Origin: Rheinheimera sp.
Lineage (GTDB): Bacteria; Pseudomonadota; Gammaproteobacteria; Enterobacterales; Alteromonadaceae
Length of the DNA stretch: 64,000 nucleotides
Assembly: GCF_030690345.1 (NCBI RefSeq)
Contig: NZ_JAUYGV010000006.1
Coordinates: 186,001 to 250,000 of the forward strand
Direction: 5' to 3'
Positions 56,057-64,000 of this stretch are shown piece by piece. Numbering within the stretch: the stretch's first letter is position 1; every line of letters starts with the position of its first letter. Position numbers and translations under genes: made by a program. The notes below the pieces were generated by a model that was not told the origin of the DNA, made no database searches, and saw nothing but the letters and a program-made list of their open reading frames with translations.

Positions 56057-57376
56057 TTACAGGGTGATGGCGAGAATTTTTGAGCGACGCTGATAGTTAT
56101 ACAGCTGCTTTTTCTGTGCCGGTAAATCATCTACTGTCAGCAGTTCAAAACCCTGCTCTAAAAACCAGTGAATACTGCGTGTGGTTAAGGCAAACAGCTT
56201 GTCGTATTTGCGTTGTCGCGCTTGCTGGATCACCGCTTTGAGCAAGATGCTGCCGCGGTCGGCATCACGGTAGTCCGGATGCACCGCTAAGCAGGCAAAT
56301 TCGCCGACATTTTCTTCCGGAAACGGATACAAGGCGGCACAACCAATAACCAGGCCGTCGCGTTCAATTAAGGTAAACTGGTTAATTTCCATTTCCAGTT
56401 GCTCGCGTGAGCGGCGCACCAGCAAACCTTGTTGCTCCAGCGGCCGGATTAAATCCAAAATACCGCCGATATCAGAAATGCTGGCGGCACGCAGTTTTTC
56501 CGCCGACTCGGTAACAATCTGCGTACCGATACCATCGCGGGAGAACAGCTCTTGCAGCAAGGCGCCGTCTTCATCGTAACTGACCAGGTGGCAACGCGGT
56601 ACGCCCGCGCGGCAAGCAGTAATGGCAGCATGTAAAAACGCCAGCGTGCCGGGGCAGGCATCAGGTTGCTGTTCCATCTGCAGCATAATTTTTTCTGCCG
56701 CGTTGGGCATCAGTTCGGCGGTGATGTCGCCATTTTCACCAACAATGCCGCCAATTTCACTAAAGCCAATCATCTTGTCGGCTTTCAGCTTTACCGCCAC
56801 TTGGGTAGCAATATCTTCGGCGGTTAAATTAAAGCTTTCACCGGTTACCGAGGCGGCTATCGGCCCCATTAATACTATGCCGTTGTTATCCAGCTGGCGG
56901 CGGATACCGGCAGCGTCAATGCGGCGTACGCGACCGCTGTGGTGGTAGTCTATGCCTTCATCTACGCCCAGCGGCTGGGCGATAACAAAGTTACCGCTGA
57001 CCACGTTAATTTGCGCGCCCTGCATCGGGGTATTGCTTAAGCTCATCGATAAGCGCGCAGTAATATCCAGTTGCAGGGCGCCGGCCACCTGTTTTATCAG
57101 CTTGAACGAGTCATCATCGGTAACCCGCACACGGTTGTGGTAAGTGGGTTCCAGCCCGGCTTGCTGCAGCGCGGCGTTAATTTGCGGCCGTGCGCCATAC
57201 ACCAGTACCACTTTGATGCCCAGGCTGTTTAGCAGAGCAATGTCATTAATAATGCTGCGAAAGCCACTTTGACTAATAGCCTCACCACCGAGCATCACCA
57301 CAAAGGTTTTGCCGCGGTGAGCGTTAACATAGGGGGCAGACTGGCGAAAACCGGAAACAAGTTCAGTAGTGCGCAC
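56057..57376 (-). CDS. argA: N-acetylglutamate synthase
   Basis: A 439-residue enzyme catalysing the first step of arginine synthesis. It has an amino acid kinase-like domain (about 1-290) with [20 protein letters not shown] and [16 protein letters not shown], and a C-terminal GNAT domain (about 295-439) with [18 protein letters not shown] and [12 protein letters not shown]. It aligns closely to E. coli ArgA. I start it at the GTG at 57376, where the family N-terminus ([20 protein letters not shown]) begins and AAGGAAG lies upstream; longer in-frame starts are less likely. Arginine feedback is expected. The downstream product feeds speA, elsewhere in the window. Confidence 0.93.
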   Translation of the reverse strand: MRTTELVSGFRQSAPYVNAHRGKTFVVMLGGEAISQSGFRSIINDIALLNSLGIKVVLVYGARPQINAALQQAGLEPTYHNRVRVTDDDSFKLIKQVAGALQLDITARLSMSLSNTPMQGAQINVVSGNFVIAQPLGVDEGIDYHHSGRVRRIDAAGIRRQLDNNGIVLMGPIAASVTGESFNLTAEDIATQVAVKLKADKMIGFSEIGGIVGENGDITAELMPNAAEKIMLQMEQQPDACPGTLAFLHAAITACRAGVPRCHLVSYDEDGALLQELFSRDGIGTQIVTESAEKLRAASISDIGGILDLIRPLEQQGLLVRRSREQLEMEINQFTLIERDGLVIGCAALYPFPEENVGEFACLAVHPDYRDADRGSILLKAVIQQARQRKYDKLFALTTRSIHWFLEQGFELLTVDDLPAQKKQLYNYQRRSKILAITL

Positions 57377-57637
57377 GGGCGTTGGGCTTCCTTTTGATAA
57401 GACAATAGCTATATAGGACATAAAGATGGCAGCTGTATGACAAAATGCCAACTATAGCTGCGGCAAAGGCGGCATTTTAGGTGATGAGTGGGTTTATATC
57501 CACTTTTAAAGAATATTTATTCCGTATTATTGTGGTGTATTCTGGCCCGCTTGAATTGCAGCTGTCGACTGCTTATTGTAAAACGATGTAATTATGTTTT
57601 CACCGCTCGCTTAACCTCTGCAGAGCAGGAGCAACGG

Positions 57638-58858
57638 ATGCAAAAACAACACAGTAAAGGCAGTAAAACGCCGGTCGGGGGTATCGCCAGTAACAATAGA
57701 ACCGGTTACAAGGTGATGCTGGCTATGGGCGCGGTCTTTTTTGTTGTCGGTGTGCTCATCAGCTATCCGGCGCTGACTGAAGAGCTACCCAAAGCCAATT
57801 ATGCGGTATTGCTGGTACTGCTGTTTCCGCTGGTAGGCGCCTTGTTGCTATGGCAAGGCCGCCGCAAGCTGCAGCACTGGCAGAAAATTGGTAAAACACC
57901 GTTTTTTGCTGAGCCTTTCCCGGGTAATGCCGGCGGTCAGGTAGGTGGCTACTTTACGCTGCAGCATGGCCGCTTTACACAGATGCCGCAAGCAGAGCTC
58001 AGTTGTCTGCATGTATATCGAAGCGGCAGTGGCAAAAACCGCACTACCCACCGTCAGCCGCTGTGGAGCGGGCAATGCGGTGTGTTCCGTATGGTAGACG
58101 GCAAACACTGGCTGATACTGGACGTGCCCGACACGCTACCGGCCACCGGCAAAGACCCGCGTTACAAAGGCCGGATAGAATGGCAGCTAAGCTGCAAAGG
58201 TCAGCTGCAGCAAAAGCAGGAACAGCTTGAATTCAGCCGGCAATGGACACTGCCGGTGATCGCAGGTAACGCACGTTGTAGCTGGCAGCCCGCTGCTGCA
58301 GAGCTTGAGTTGCAGCAACAACAGCGGCAGGTCGCGGCTTTTGACGCTGCGGCCAGTCAGATCCAGCAACAGGTGCAGGGCGATACCTTGTACTTAGTCA
58401 GCAAGGCCGGCCGCCATACCGGCACCGCTTTGTCGCTGATGTTATTTGGTGGCATTTTCACCGCCGCCGGCGTGTTTCTCACTTTTGAGGCACTCAGCCA
58501 GGGCGGTATGCTATGGCTAATGGCACTGGTGTTTACACCGATAGGCCTGTTGATTTTATGCTTTGGCCTGTTTTGGCTCGGCCGCAGCCTGCAAGCCAGT
58601 GTCGCACCCGGCGAAATACGGATGCTGCGTACTATGTTCGGACTCCGGCTGTATCAGCGCCAGGCAGCATTAACCACCCCGGAACAGCTACAGATTAAAC
58701 AGACGATGGTGTCGACAAATGGCGAAGGCGAACGCACCGAATACTATCGGCTGCAAGCTGAGGTAGATGGTAAAACCCTGGTACTGGCAGAAGGCATAAT
58801 CGGCCGCGATGCGGCTGAGGCGTTAAAGCAGCAGGTGCTTGAGGCGTTGCTGCGCTGA
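57638..58858 (+). CDS. DUF3592-like membrane protein of unknown function
   Basis: A 406-residue protein with two pairs of membrane segments: near 26-46 and 58-76, and near 265-290 and 295-315. Between the pairs lies a beta-rich domain (about 90-255), and the C-terminal 80 residues are again soluble. The layout resembles DUF3592-type proteins. I use the ATG at 57638 because AGGAG is 6 bases upstream; the upstream in-frame sequence is not supported. It is convergent with the LPMO gene with a hairpin between. Function unknown. Confidence 0.68.
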   Translation: MQKQHSKGSKTPVGGIASNNRTGYKVMLAMGAVFFVVGVLISYPALTEELPKANYAVLLVLLFPLVGALLLWQGRRKLQHWQKIGKTPFFAEPFPGNAGGQVGGYFTLQHGRFTQMPQAELSCLHVYRSGSGKNRTTHRQPLWSGQCGVFRMVDGKHWLILDVPDTLPATGKDPRYKGRIEWQLSCKGQLQQKQEQLEFSRQWTLPVIAGNARCSWQPAAAELELQQQQRQVAAFDAAASQIQQQVQGDTLYLVSKAGRHTGTALSLMLFGGIFTAAGVFLTFEALSQGGMLWLMALVFTPIGLLILCFGLFWLGRSLQASVAPGEIRMLRTMFGLRLYQRQAALTTPEQLQIKQTMVSTNGEGERTEYYRLQAEVDGKTLVLAEGIIGRDAAEALKQQVLEALLR

Positions 58859-58872
58859 TTATTGCAATGAGA

Positions 58873-58894
58873 ACAGGCCGCGACTGCGGCCTGT
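58873..58894 (+). terminator. Hairpin between convergent genes, weak terminator
   Basis: ACAGGCCGC pairs with GCGGCCTGT around GACT, followed by the weakly U-rich GTTATTTCT. It probably separates the membrane-protein gene from the LPMO gene, serving either direction. Confidence 0.7.
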
Positions 58895-58926
58895 GTTATT
58901 TCTACGTTATTAGCTTTATAAAGTAA

Positions 58927-60156
58927 TTACCAACTACATAACTGCGTCCAGCTGCTGTCGCTGCCGGGCAAGCTTTGTGTCCACCAGTTGGCTTGATACA
59001 GCGCGTTTTGGTAAATCAGCTTATCGCTGGCAGCTGCATGGCTGGGTTGGCCTTGCCAGTCTGATTGCGGCCAGTTCGGGTAGCTGTTAATTGTGCTCAG
59101 GTCATAACCCGGGCAATTGCCTGGTGGATTATCACCGTCATCATCGCCGCCGTTATCAGCAGCCGGGCGCAGGTCGAGGTTATAAAAATGGCTGTTATCC
59201 CGCGCATAGGCGCGATTTGCTGCTAAATCACTGCTAAATTCCACATTATCGCCACTTAACAGCCCAAGTTGCAGCAGGTTGCTGTATTGGCTGTTTACCT
59301 GCGCTGCCAGCTTGGTGGCCCACAGCGCATTGCCGATATTGGCGTTGGTAATTTGCCAGCTTTCGTCGATAAGCTCCTGGCCATCGGCATTAAACAGCCG
59401 CAGCCGGGCATAACCGCCGACTTCAGCCGGCGTTTGCAGGTTAACGTAAGCGCCTTTATCAAACCACAGCGGCGCCGGCGTATCGCCGCCGCCATTCACC
59501 AGCTCTATGTCGGAGCAGTTATAAAAGCCTTCACCGACCACGTCGACCCGTTGCCAGCGGGTATACAACACAGCCGGCCCGCTGCGATCAGTTGGCAGTG
59601 GCACTTGTAAGGTGTAATAACCGGTGTCGGCGGGCACATCACTTTGCTGGTAAATCAGTTCCAGTTGGTTCCAGCTTAATGGAGTCGCTGCGGCATCGAA
59701 GCCGGGTTTGCTTAAGTAAATTTGCCAGAAACTGGGGTTATGCGGCGTAGTGGCGCGAAAGCGCAGCGTGAGCTCACTGCTTTGCGCCAGATCGATAGTG
59801 GTGCGCTGCCATTCGGCTGACGGAATATCGATACCGCTTTTGTTACTGTCGCCGGCGGCACACAGGCTGCCGTCACTGACTACGTTTTGCACTGCTGCCA
59901 TATTGCGGTAGTCGCCGACGTTAGCGGAGAATTCGTGGTGTTGCGTTAGCATATAACCGCCGGACTCTTGGTAGGCAGCGCGGCAGGCGGCATTAGGCAT
60001 ACCACTGCCATCGGCCGGCCACCAGTAGCCACCGTCGTCTTTACAAATTTGCTGCCGCGCTTTGGGGTAGTCGACATAACCATGGCTGCTAGCCTGCAGA
60101 CTGAACAGCAACGCACTGGAGGTGAGTAGTATCGGGAGTAGATTTTTGCTTTGCAT
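58927..60156 (-). CDS. AA10 lytic polysaccharide monooxygenase with C-terminal chitin-binding domain
   Basis: A 409-residue secreted copper oxidase that cleaves crystalline chitin. After the signal peptide (1-24) the mature protein begins with His25 (HGYVDYPKAR), which with His139 (TTPHNPSFW) makes the histidine brace for copper. A region resembling the second domain of GbpA follows (about 225-340), then a Pro/Asp/Gly linker and a CBM5/12 chitin-binding domain (about 360-409: WPQSDWQGQPSHA, YQANWWTQSLPGS). It lies downstream of a chitinase on the same strand with a large palindromic element between. Confidence 0.93.
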   Translation of the reverse strand: MQSKNLLPILLTSSALLFSLQASSHGYVDYPKARQQICKDDGGYWWPADGSGMPNAACRAAYQESGGYMLTQHHEFSANVGDYRNMAAVQNVVSDGSLCAAGDSNKSGIDIPSAEWQRTTIDLAQSSELTLRFRATTPHNPSFWQIYLSKPGFDAAATPLSWNQLELIYQQSDVPADTGYYTLQVPLPTDRSGPAVLYTRWQRVDVVGEGFYNCSDIELVNGGGDTPAPLWFDKGAYVNLQTPAEVGGYARLRLFNADGQELIDESWQITNANIGNALWATKLAAQVNSQYSNLLQLGLLSGDNVEFSSDLAANRAYARDNSHFYNLDLRPAADNGGDDDGDNPPGNCPGYDLSTINSYPNWPQSDWQGQPSHAAASDKLIYQNALYQANWWTQSLPGSDSSWTQLCSW

Positions 60157-60171
60157 AGTGGTTTCTCTTGG

Positions 60172-60272
60172 TTATCAGGCAAGGCGCTCCGGGTCGAAGT
60201 CCTTCTCAGGCTCGCCACAGCAACTCGCCCGCACTGGCGTGCGGACTCAGACACTCTGTGGCGCCCTGATAA
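60172..60272. repeat. 101-bp compound inverted-repeat element upstream of the LPMO gene
   Basis: Nested inverted pairs: TTATCAGG (60172) with CCTGATAA (60265), GGCGC with GCGCC, CCACAG (60215) with CTGTGG (60256), and CCGCAC (60229) with GTGCGG (60239) around TGGC. It ends 16 bases before the LPMO ATG. It could fold into one long imperfect hairpin in the transcript. It is probably a dispersed palindromic element, but no second copy is seen here. Confidence 0.7.
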
Positions 60273-60336
60273 GGCATCGACCCTCGCAAGGAAAAGCGGT
60301 AAGTTTGCGGCTCACCGTTTTGCGCTCTGTCGCACG

Positions 60337-62964
60337 TTATAAATTACAAATAAAACTCCAGCTGCCATCACTACCGGGCACCGAATTAGTCCACCAGTTG
60401 GCTTTATACACGCCACCCTGATACGACAGATGGTCGCCGCCGCTGGCATGGCTGGGGTTACCGGCCCAGTCGGTTTGCGGCCACTGCGGATAAGGGTAGA
60501 TAGTGGCAGTAATACCACCGCAGCTGTCGCCGCCATCACCACCATCACCGCCGTCGCCGTCGCCGCCGTCACCAATGTCCACCAGCGGCAACTGTGGGTA
60601 CTCTTCGGCAAAGGCATACTCGTTGCCGTTAGCGGTTAGCACCCAGTTCGACGGCATTGGCATCGGCAGCTGATAATTCAGCGTTACCGTAACGCTTTCC
60701 CCACTGGCAACTGTTAAATAAGCCGGCAGGGTAAAGGCGACGCGGTGCAGGTTATTCTCCAGGCCACCGATATTGTTGCCACTGGCGTTACGGCCACTTT
60801 CTATTACCGTTAAGCCAAAACCACTTTGATCGCTGATGCTATCCGGTATCGCGGTTGGCACATCAAAGCTGATACTGCTGCCACCCGGAATGGTGCTGTC
60901 GCTGTGGTTGGTAAGTGTAAGCTTGGGGTTGATCGGAAAGTTTTGATCGCCCAGTTTAAAGTCGCTGATACTCAGGCGGATATCTGCCGCCTGCGTTGGC
61001 ATAGCGCGTTCAGCTTTTACCGCACCATAAGGGCTGGCGCCGTTAAAGCTGTTATAAAACTGCGTGGTTAGCGTATTGCCGATAAAGTACTCGCCTTTGG
61101 CAGCATCCCAGCCGTAGTCGCCGGCCAGCTCCCAAAACATTACACCACCAATGCCGTTGTCTATCACGTACTGTGCTTTGGCGGCGATGCTTTGCTCGGT
61201 TTCTACCGATAAAAACACCTGCTTTTGCGCGTTCCACAACCAGGGCGCCACCGCGGTAGCATCGTAGTGGCGGCTGTAACTGCCGGTCAGCTGATGCTCC
61301 GGGTTAGTCGGGTCCAGATCATACAGGCTGAAGTAGCTGGCGCTGATGCCTTCAGCCAGGTTCATGGTGTGCCACAATGGGTTTGAGCCGGCCGGCATTT
61401 CGCTGCCCATGGTGTTTTTGTCGTGCCACAGGTTGTCGATGCCGACGGCGCCGTTACCGCATTTGCTTACTGTGCTGCCGCCGGTGCCGGGTGGGCACTC
61501 ATTCTGGTTCGGTAAGGCCGCGCTGCCCCAGAGGCCAAAGTTGCCGCCCTGCACATCTTTCCAGCCACGGCTGTAGTACGGAATACCAATGTTAATCCGG
61601 CCGGCCGGCATAGTGCCGCGGAAATAACGGTAAGCCCAATCGGTATTCAGATAACCGATATTTTGGTATTGCGCGGTATTGTAGTAGTTCCAGGCCACTA
61701 ACTCGGCGTCTTCACCGGTATCGAACAATGCGGCGTTATGGCCGACAAACTGGTTCCAGGCGCCGTGCAGGTCGTAGCTCATAATGTTAACGTAATCCAG
61801 GTATTGGGTAACCTGAAACGCTTCCATACCGCGCAGCAGATAGCCGGAGGACGGTGAGGCGATGGTCAGCAAATAGTGCTTGCCGTCAGCCGCACCGGCG
61901 GCGTCCAGTTTCTGCCGCAGTACCTTCATCAGCTCAACGTAAGAGCGCATTAAACCACCGCGCAGGCCGTTGGCCAGGGCAAAGTCGTCCGGGTTACCGG
62001 CATCGTTCATGCTGGTAGGATATTCGTAATCAATATCGACACCGTCAAAGCCGTATTGGCGGATAAAGGCTACGGCCGAGTCGGCAAAGGTATTAATACC
62101 CTGATTATTAATGCTTAGGTCGCTGTTGGTGGTCATAGTATAAAAACCGCCACTGGCAACCCGATCACCGTCGGCGTCAAAATAGCCGCCGCTTTCTGCC
62201 CAGCCGCCAACTGAAATCAGCGTTTTAACATGCGGATGCTGCTGTTTGTACTTATTCAACAGGTTAAAGTGGCCTTTATACGGCAGGTTAGGGTCGAGCT
62301 CAGCGCCGGCAATACCGGGCCATTCCATACCGGTAGAGGCATTGTCGGGGGCGGCCGCATCGCCAACCGAGATTTGATTGGCGCCATTAACATGGGCAAA
62401 GGCGTAGTTTATATGGGTGATTTTATCCCACGGAATATCGGAGGCTAAATAGGCCGGCTGGCCGTTTTTGCCATGGCGCCAGCTGGTAAAGTAGCCAATA
62501 ATGCGCCGTGGATGATCCGGGCTGATGATTTCACGGCCGTCGGCATCATACACACTGCAGTAAGGTACATTAACGCCGGGCGTTTGATACAGGCCATCGG
62601 GCCGGCAGCTGTTATCACCAGGTACGCCCGGACCGGGCTCAGGTTCGGGGTCTGGTTCAGGCTCAGGGTCTGGCTCGGGTTCGGGTTCAGGTTCCGGGTC
62701 GGGCTCTGGTTCCGGCTCTGGCTCAGTACCATCACAGCTGCCGAGTAAGCTCCATTCCTGGTACGGCGCAGAGTGGCTGAGCGGGTCCTGGCCCTGATTC
62801 CACCAGTTAGCCTGAAAGGCCTGTTGTTGCTGTTGTACCTGAGCGCCGCCGCTATAGGCCGCGTCGTTTTGCCACTGCGCCAGGCTACTGCAATCAACTG
62901 CGTGGGCAGAAAAAGCCGCTGTGCTGGCTAATGCCAGCAGCGACAAGGTAGTAGTTAGTTTCAT
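60337..62964 (-). CDS. Secreted GH18 chitinase with two CBM5/12 domains
   Basis: An 875-residue endochitinase-type enzyme. The start is the ATG at 62964, with AGGAA upstream. Signal peptide about 1-22; CBM5/12 (about 25-78: FQANWWNQGQDP); a (Glu-Pro/Asp)n linker (about 82-118). The GH18 barrel has the motif with Asp307, Asp310, Asp312 and catalytic Glu314 (DGVDIDYEYP). A beta-sandwich follows near 655-800, then a Gly/Asp linker, then a second CBM5/12 (about 825-875). The architecture fits a processive or surface-acting chitinase partnered by the LPMO. Confidence 0.95.
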   Translation of the reverse strand: MKLTTTLSLLALASTAAFSAHAVDCSSLAQWQNDAAYSGGAQVQQQQQAFQANWWNQGQDPLSHSAPYQEWSLLGSCDGTEPEPEPEPDPEPEPEPEPDPEPEPDPEPEPGPGVPGDNSCRPDGLYQTPGVNVPYCSVYDADGREIISPDHPRRIIGYFTSWRHGKNGQPAYLASDIPWDKITHINYAFAHVNGANQISVGDAAAPDNASTGMEWPGIAGAELDPNLPYKGHFNLLNKYKQQHPHVKTLISVGGWAESGGYFDADGDRVASGGFYTMTTNSDLSINNQGINTFADSAVAFIRQYGFDGVDIDYEYPTSMNDAGNPDDFALANGLRGGLMRSYVELMKVLRQKLDAAGAADGKHYLLTIASPSSGYLLRGMEAFQVTQYLDYVNIMSYDLHGAWNQFVGHNAALFDTGEDAELVAWNYYNTAQYQNIGYLNTDWAYRYFRGTMPAGRINIGIPYYSRGWKDVQGGNFGLWGSAALPNQNECPPGTGGSTVSKCGNGAVGIDNLWHDKNTMGSEMPAGSNPLWHTMNLAEGISASYFSLYDLDPTNPEHQLTGSYSRHYDATAVAPWLWNAQKQVFLSVETEQSIAAKAQYVIDNGIGGVMFWELAGDYGWDAAKGEYFIGNTLTTQFYNSFNGASPYGAVKAERAMPTQAADIRLSISDFKLGDQNFPINPKLTLTNHSDSTIPGGSSISFDVPTAIPDSISDQSGFGLTVIESGRNASGNNIGGLENNLHRVAFTLPAYLTVASGESVTVTLNYQLPMPMPSNWVLTANGNEYAFAEEYPQLPLVDIGDGGDGDGGDGGDGGDSCGGITATIYPYPQWPQTDWAGNPSHASGGDHLSYQGGVYKANWWTNSVPGSDGSWSFICNL
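62635..62735. repeat. Degenerate 6-bp tandem repeat coding the Pro-Glu/Asp linker
   Basis: A low-complexity stretch encoding alternating Pro and Glu/Asp between the first carbohydrate-binding domain and the catalytic domain of the GH18 chitinase. Repeat-length variation would change only linker length. A related Gly-Asp linker with 9-bp repeats lies at about 60520-60575. Confidence 0.85.
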
Positions 62965-62990
62965 ATCAAAGTTCCTGCAAAATGCCGGCA

Positions 62991-63116
62991 TACCCGTCGT
63001 GCTTGAAGCTGCAGCTTTGTTGACTTCGCTTGCTCGCCCCAATCACATAGTTTGTCTATGCTCATGGGGTCTCGCTCACTCGTCGCCTCACTGCAACTCC
63101 AATCACTTAGGCTATA
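62991..63116. repeat. 126-bp imperfect palindrome in the leader of the GH18 chitinase
   Basis: The centre is CATAG-TTTGT-CTATG at 63046-63060. Flanking arms match imperfectly out to the ends: GTGCTTGAAGCTGCAG near the left end and its near-complement around TGCAACTCCAATCAC near the right. It resembles dispersed palindromic elements I recall from other gammaproteobacterial genomes. It ends 27 bases before the chitinase ATG and lies between the two chitinase genes. Confidence 0.75.
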
Positions 63117-63159
63117 GAGCCCGAGCCAACTGAGTAGCACAGGGCCGCGGCAATATTAG

Positions 63160-64000
63160 TTATTGCTGCGTATGGCCTAAGCCTTCGTGCATCGCGTTTA
63201 AAATATGGCCGTTGTCGGCATCGATTTCCCAGGCGAAAATACCGCCCAACTGATGCTGCAGAACATAGGCGCCTTTCTCGCGTACTGAGCGCTTGGTATC
63301 AATACTGATCAGCGTATTGGTAGCCGGGTTCCAGACATAACTGGCCTTGGCCGTGTCATCCCAGCCTACGGTAAAGCCGTTCACGCCACTGGCCTCCGGT
63401 CCGCCCATAAAATCGGCCTCGATTTTTTTGTAATCCATAATGCCCGGTTCCCAACCGCCGCTGATGCCCGCACTCCCGGTGCCGCTAAACGGATTATTGC
63501 CGGATACACCAGACACATTTTGCCAGCCGCGACCGTACATGGCGGCGCCCAAAGCGATCTTGCCAGCCGGTACACCACGGTTTAGCAGATACTGCACGGC
63601 TTCATCGGCACTAAAACCAACAATAGGTGAGTTTGGCGAAGGATACAGACCGGTTTGGTGGCCAAGTACACCATTCCAGGCGCCGTAGTAGTCGTAGGTC
63701 ATCAGGTTGATGTAGTCCATATGCGGTGCGGCATCTTCCCAGTCCACCACGCTGAGTTTTTCCACGCCACCAGACATGGCTGCGGCCAGCTCGTATTCGC
63801 GACCGGTTTCCACTTCCAGTGCATCCAGCGCAGCGCGCAGTTCCTGCATTAAGGTGGCAAAGCCGGCGCCATCCTGTGGACTACCCAATTCGGGTGTGGC
63901 ACCGCCGCCGCCCGGGAATTCCCAGTCGATATCAATGCCGTCAAAGAAATCGTAGGTGCGGATAAAATCGATAATGGAATCAATAAATACCGCCCGCGCT
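63160..64000 (-). CDS. Second GH18 chitinase, N-terminal part beyond the window
   Basis: The reading frame is open to the right edge, so the N-terminus is missing. The GH18 active-site motif lies near the edge (DGIDIDWEFPGG, with the catalytic Glu in WEF). Later barrel motifs are MSGGVEKL, MDYINLMTYDYYGAWN, GAAMYGRGW and GIFAWEIDADNG. No carbohydrate-binding domain follows; it ends at GLGHTQQ. It is about 280 residues as seen. It forms a chitin-degradation cluster with the following chitinase and LPMO. Confidence 0.93.
   Translation of the reverse strand, partial: ARAVFIDSIIDFIRTYDFFDGIDIDWEFPGGGGATPELGSPQDGAGFATLMQELRAALDALEVETGREYELAAAMSGGVEKLSVVDWEDAAPHMDYINLMTYDYYGAWNGVLGHQTGLYPSPNSPIVGFSADEAVQYLLNRGVPAGKIALGAAMYGRGWQNVSGVSGNNPFSGTGSAGISGGWEPGIMDYKKIEADFMGGPEASGVNGFTVGWDDTAKASYVWNPATNTLISIDTKRSVREKGAYVLQHQLGGIFAWEIDADNGHILNAMHEGLGHTQQ

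Noticed and set aside
57488..57637. Longer start for the DUF3592-like gene
   Set aside because: The extra 50 residues have no supporting ribosome site, while AGGAG precedes the ATG at 57638.
60322..60335. GCGCT-CTGT-CGCAC before the end of the GH18 chitinase
   Set aside because: No gene starts downstream on the plus strand, and on the minus strand the proximal half is not CGCAC and no -10 is found at the right distance.
62635..62735. Short-period repeat considered as CRISPR or satellite DNA
   Set aside because: The 6-bp period has no spacers and encodes a Pro-Glu/Asp linker in frame within the chitinase.
1..64000. tRNA, rRNA, transposase, integrase or phage genes
   Set aside because: I looked for cloverleaf-like stretches, transposase and integrase motifs and direct-repeat borders and found none I could support.

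Overview
The window looks like chromosome from a marine or freshwater gammaproteobacterium of the Alteromonadales/Chromatiaceae neighbourhood, of the Rheinheimera/Arsukibacterium/Alishewanella type. This rests on recognisable EnvZ, ArgA, SpeA/SpeE, IlvIH, YbdG-type MscS and CnoX proteins together with a chitinolytic locus, a GlyGly-CTERM protease and TonB-dependent receptors. It is inferred from protein resemblance only. I found no tRNA, rRNA, CRISPR array, prophage or insertion sequence. Both edges cut genes: envZ on the left and a GH18 chitinase on the right.

Layout. 1-5.2 kb: end of envZ, then a secreted S8 protease closed by a strong terminator. 5.3-7.9 kb: a two-gene ABC-2 exporter and a small serine hydrolase. 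8.0-10.4 kb: a lipoprotein of the penicillin/acyl-homoserine-lactone acylase family. 10.5-15.1 kb: a tightly overlapped four-gene operon of unknown product (histidine-rich membrane protein, ketosynthase III homologue, haem-oxygenase-fold protein, unknown protein) behind an APC permease. 15.2-31.1 kb: an island of envelope and stress functions. It holds two BON proteins, two GGDEF-type proteins (one degenerate), two lipoproteins, a DUF883-like membrane protein, an lmo0937-type micro-protein, two Crp/Fnr regulators and a 2968-residue cyclic beta-1,2-glucan synthase homologue. 31-37 kb: small genes, a noncanonical NRAMP-like transporter, a CPA2 antiporter and ilvIH. 37-46.9 kb: cnoX, a two-component pair, a methyltransferase, a YbdG-like channel with two acyltransferases, speA and speE. 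47-58.9 kb: a TonB-dependent receptor behind a perfect palindrome, a YiaD-like lipoprotein, proB with a GlpD-like oxidoreductase, a large exported hydrolase, argA and a membrane protein. 58.9-64 kb: an AA10 LPMO and two GH18 chitinases.

The most interesting signal is in the 15-31 kb island. Nine promoters there, on both strands, carry a 14-bp site of the form GYGYG-N4-CGCAC. Read toward the gene, the promoter-proximal half is CGCAC in all nine cases. It lies 21-22 bases before a -10-like hexamer, so the site centres near -41.5, the class II activator position of FNR/CRP proteins. The two Crp/Fnr regulators in the island have nearly identical recognition helices and each has this site at its own promoter. 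I infer a self-contained, autoregulated envelope-stress regulon that includes the cyclic glucan synthase and c-di-GMP-related proteins.

The second candidate for new biology is the four-gene ketosynthase/haem-oxygenase-fold operon at 10.5-13.8 kb. Its enzyme complement suggests an oxidatively tailored fatty-acid-derived metabolite, but the product cannot be read from sequence.
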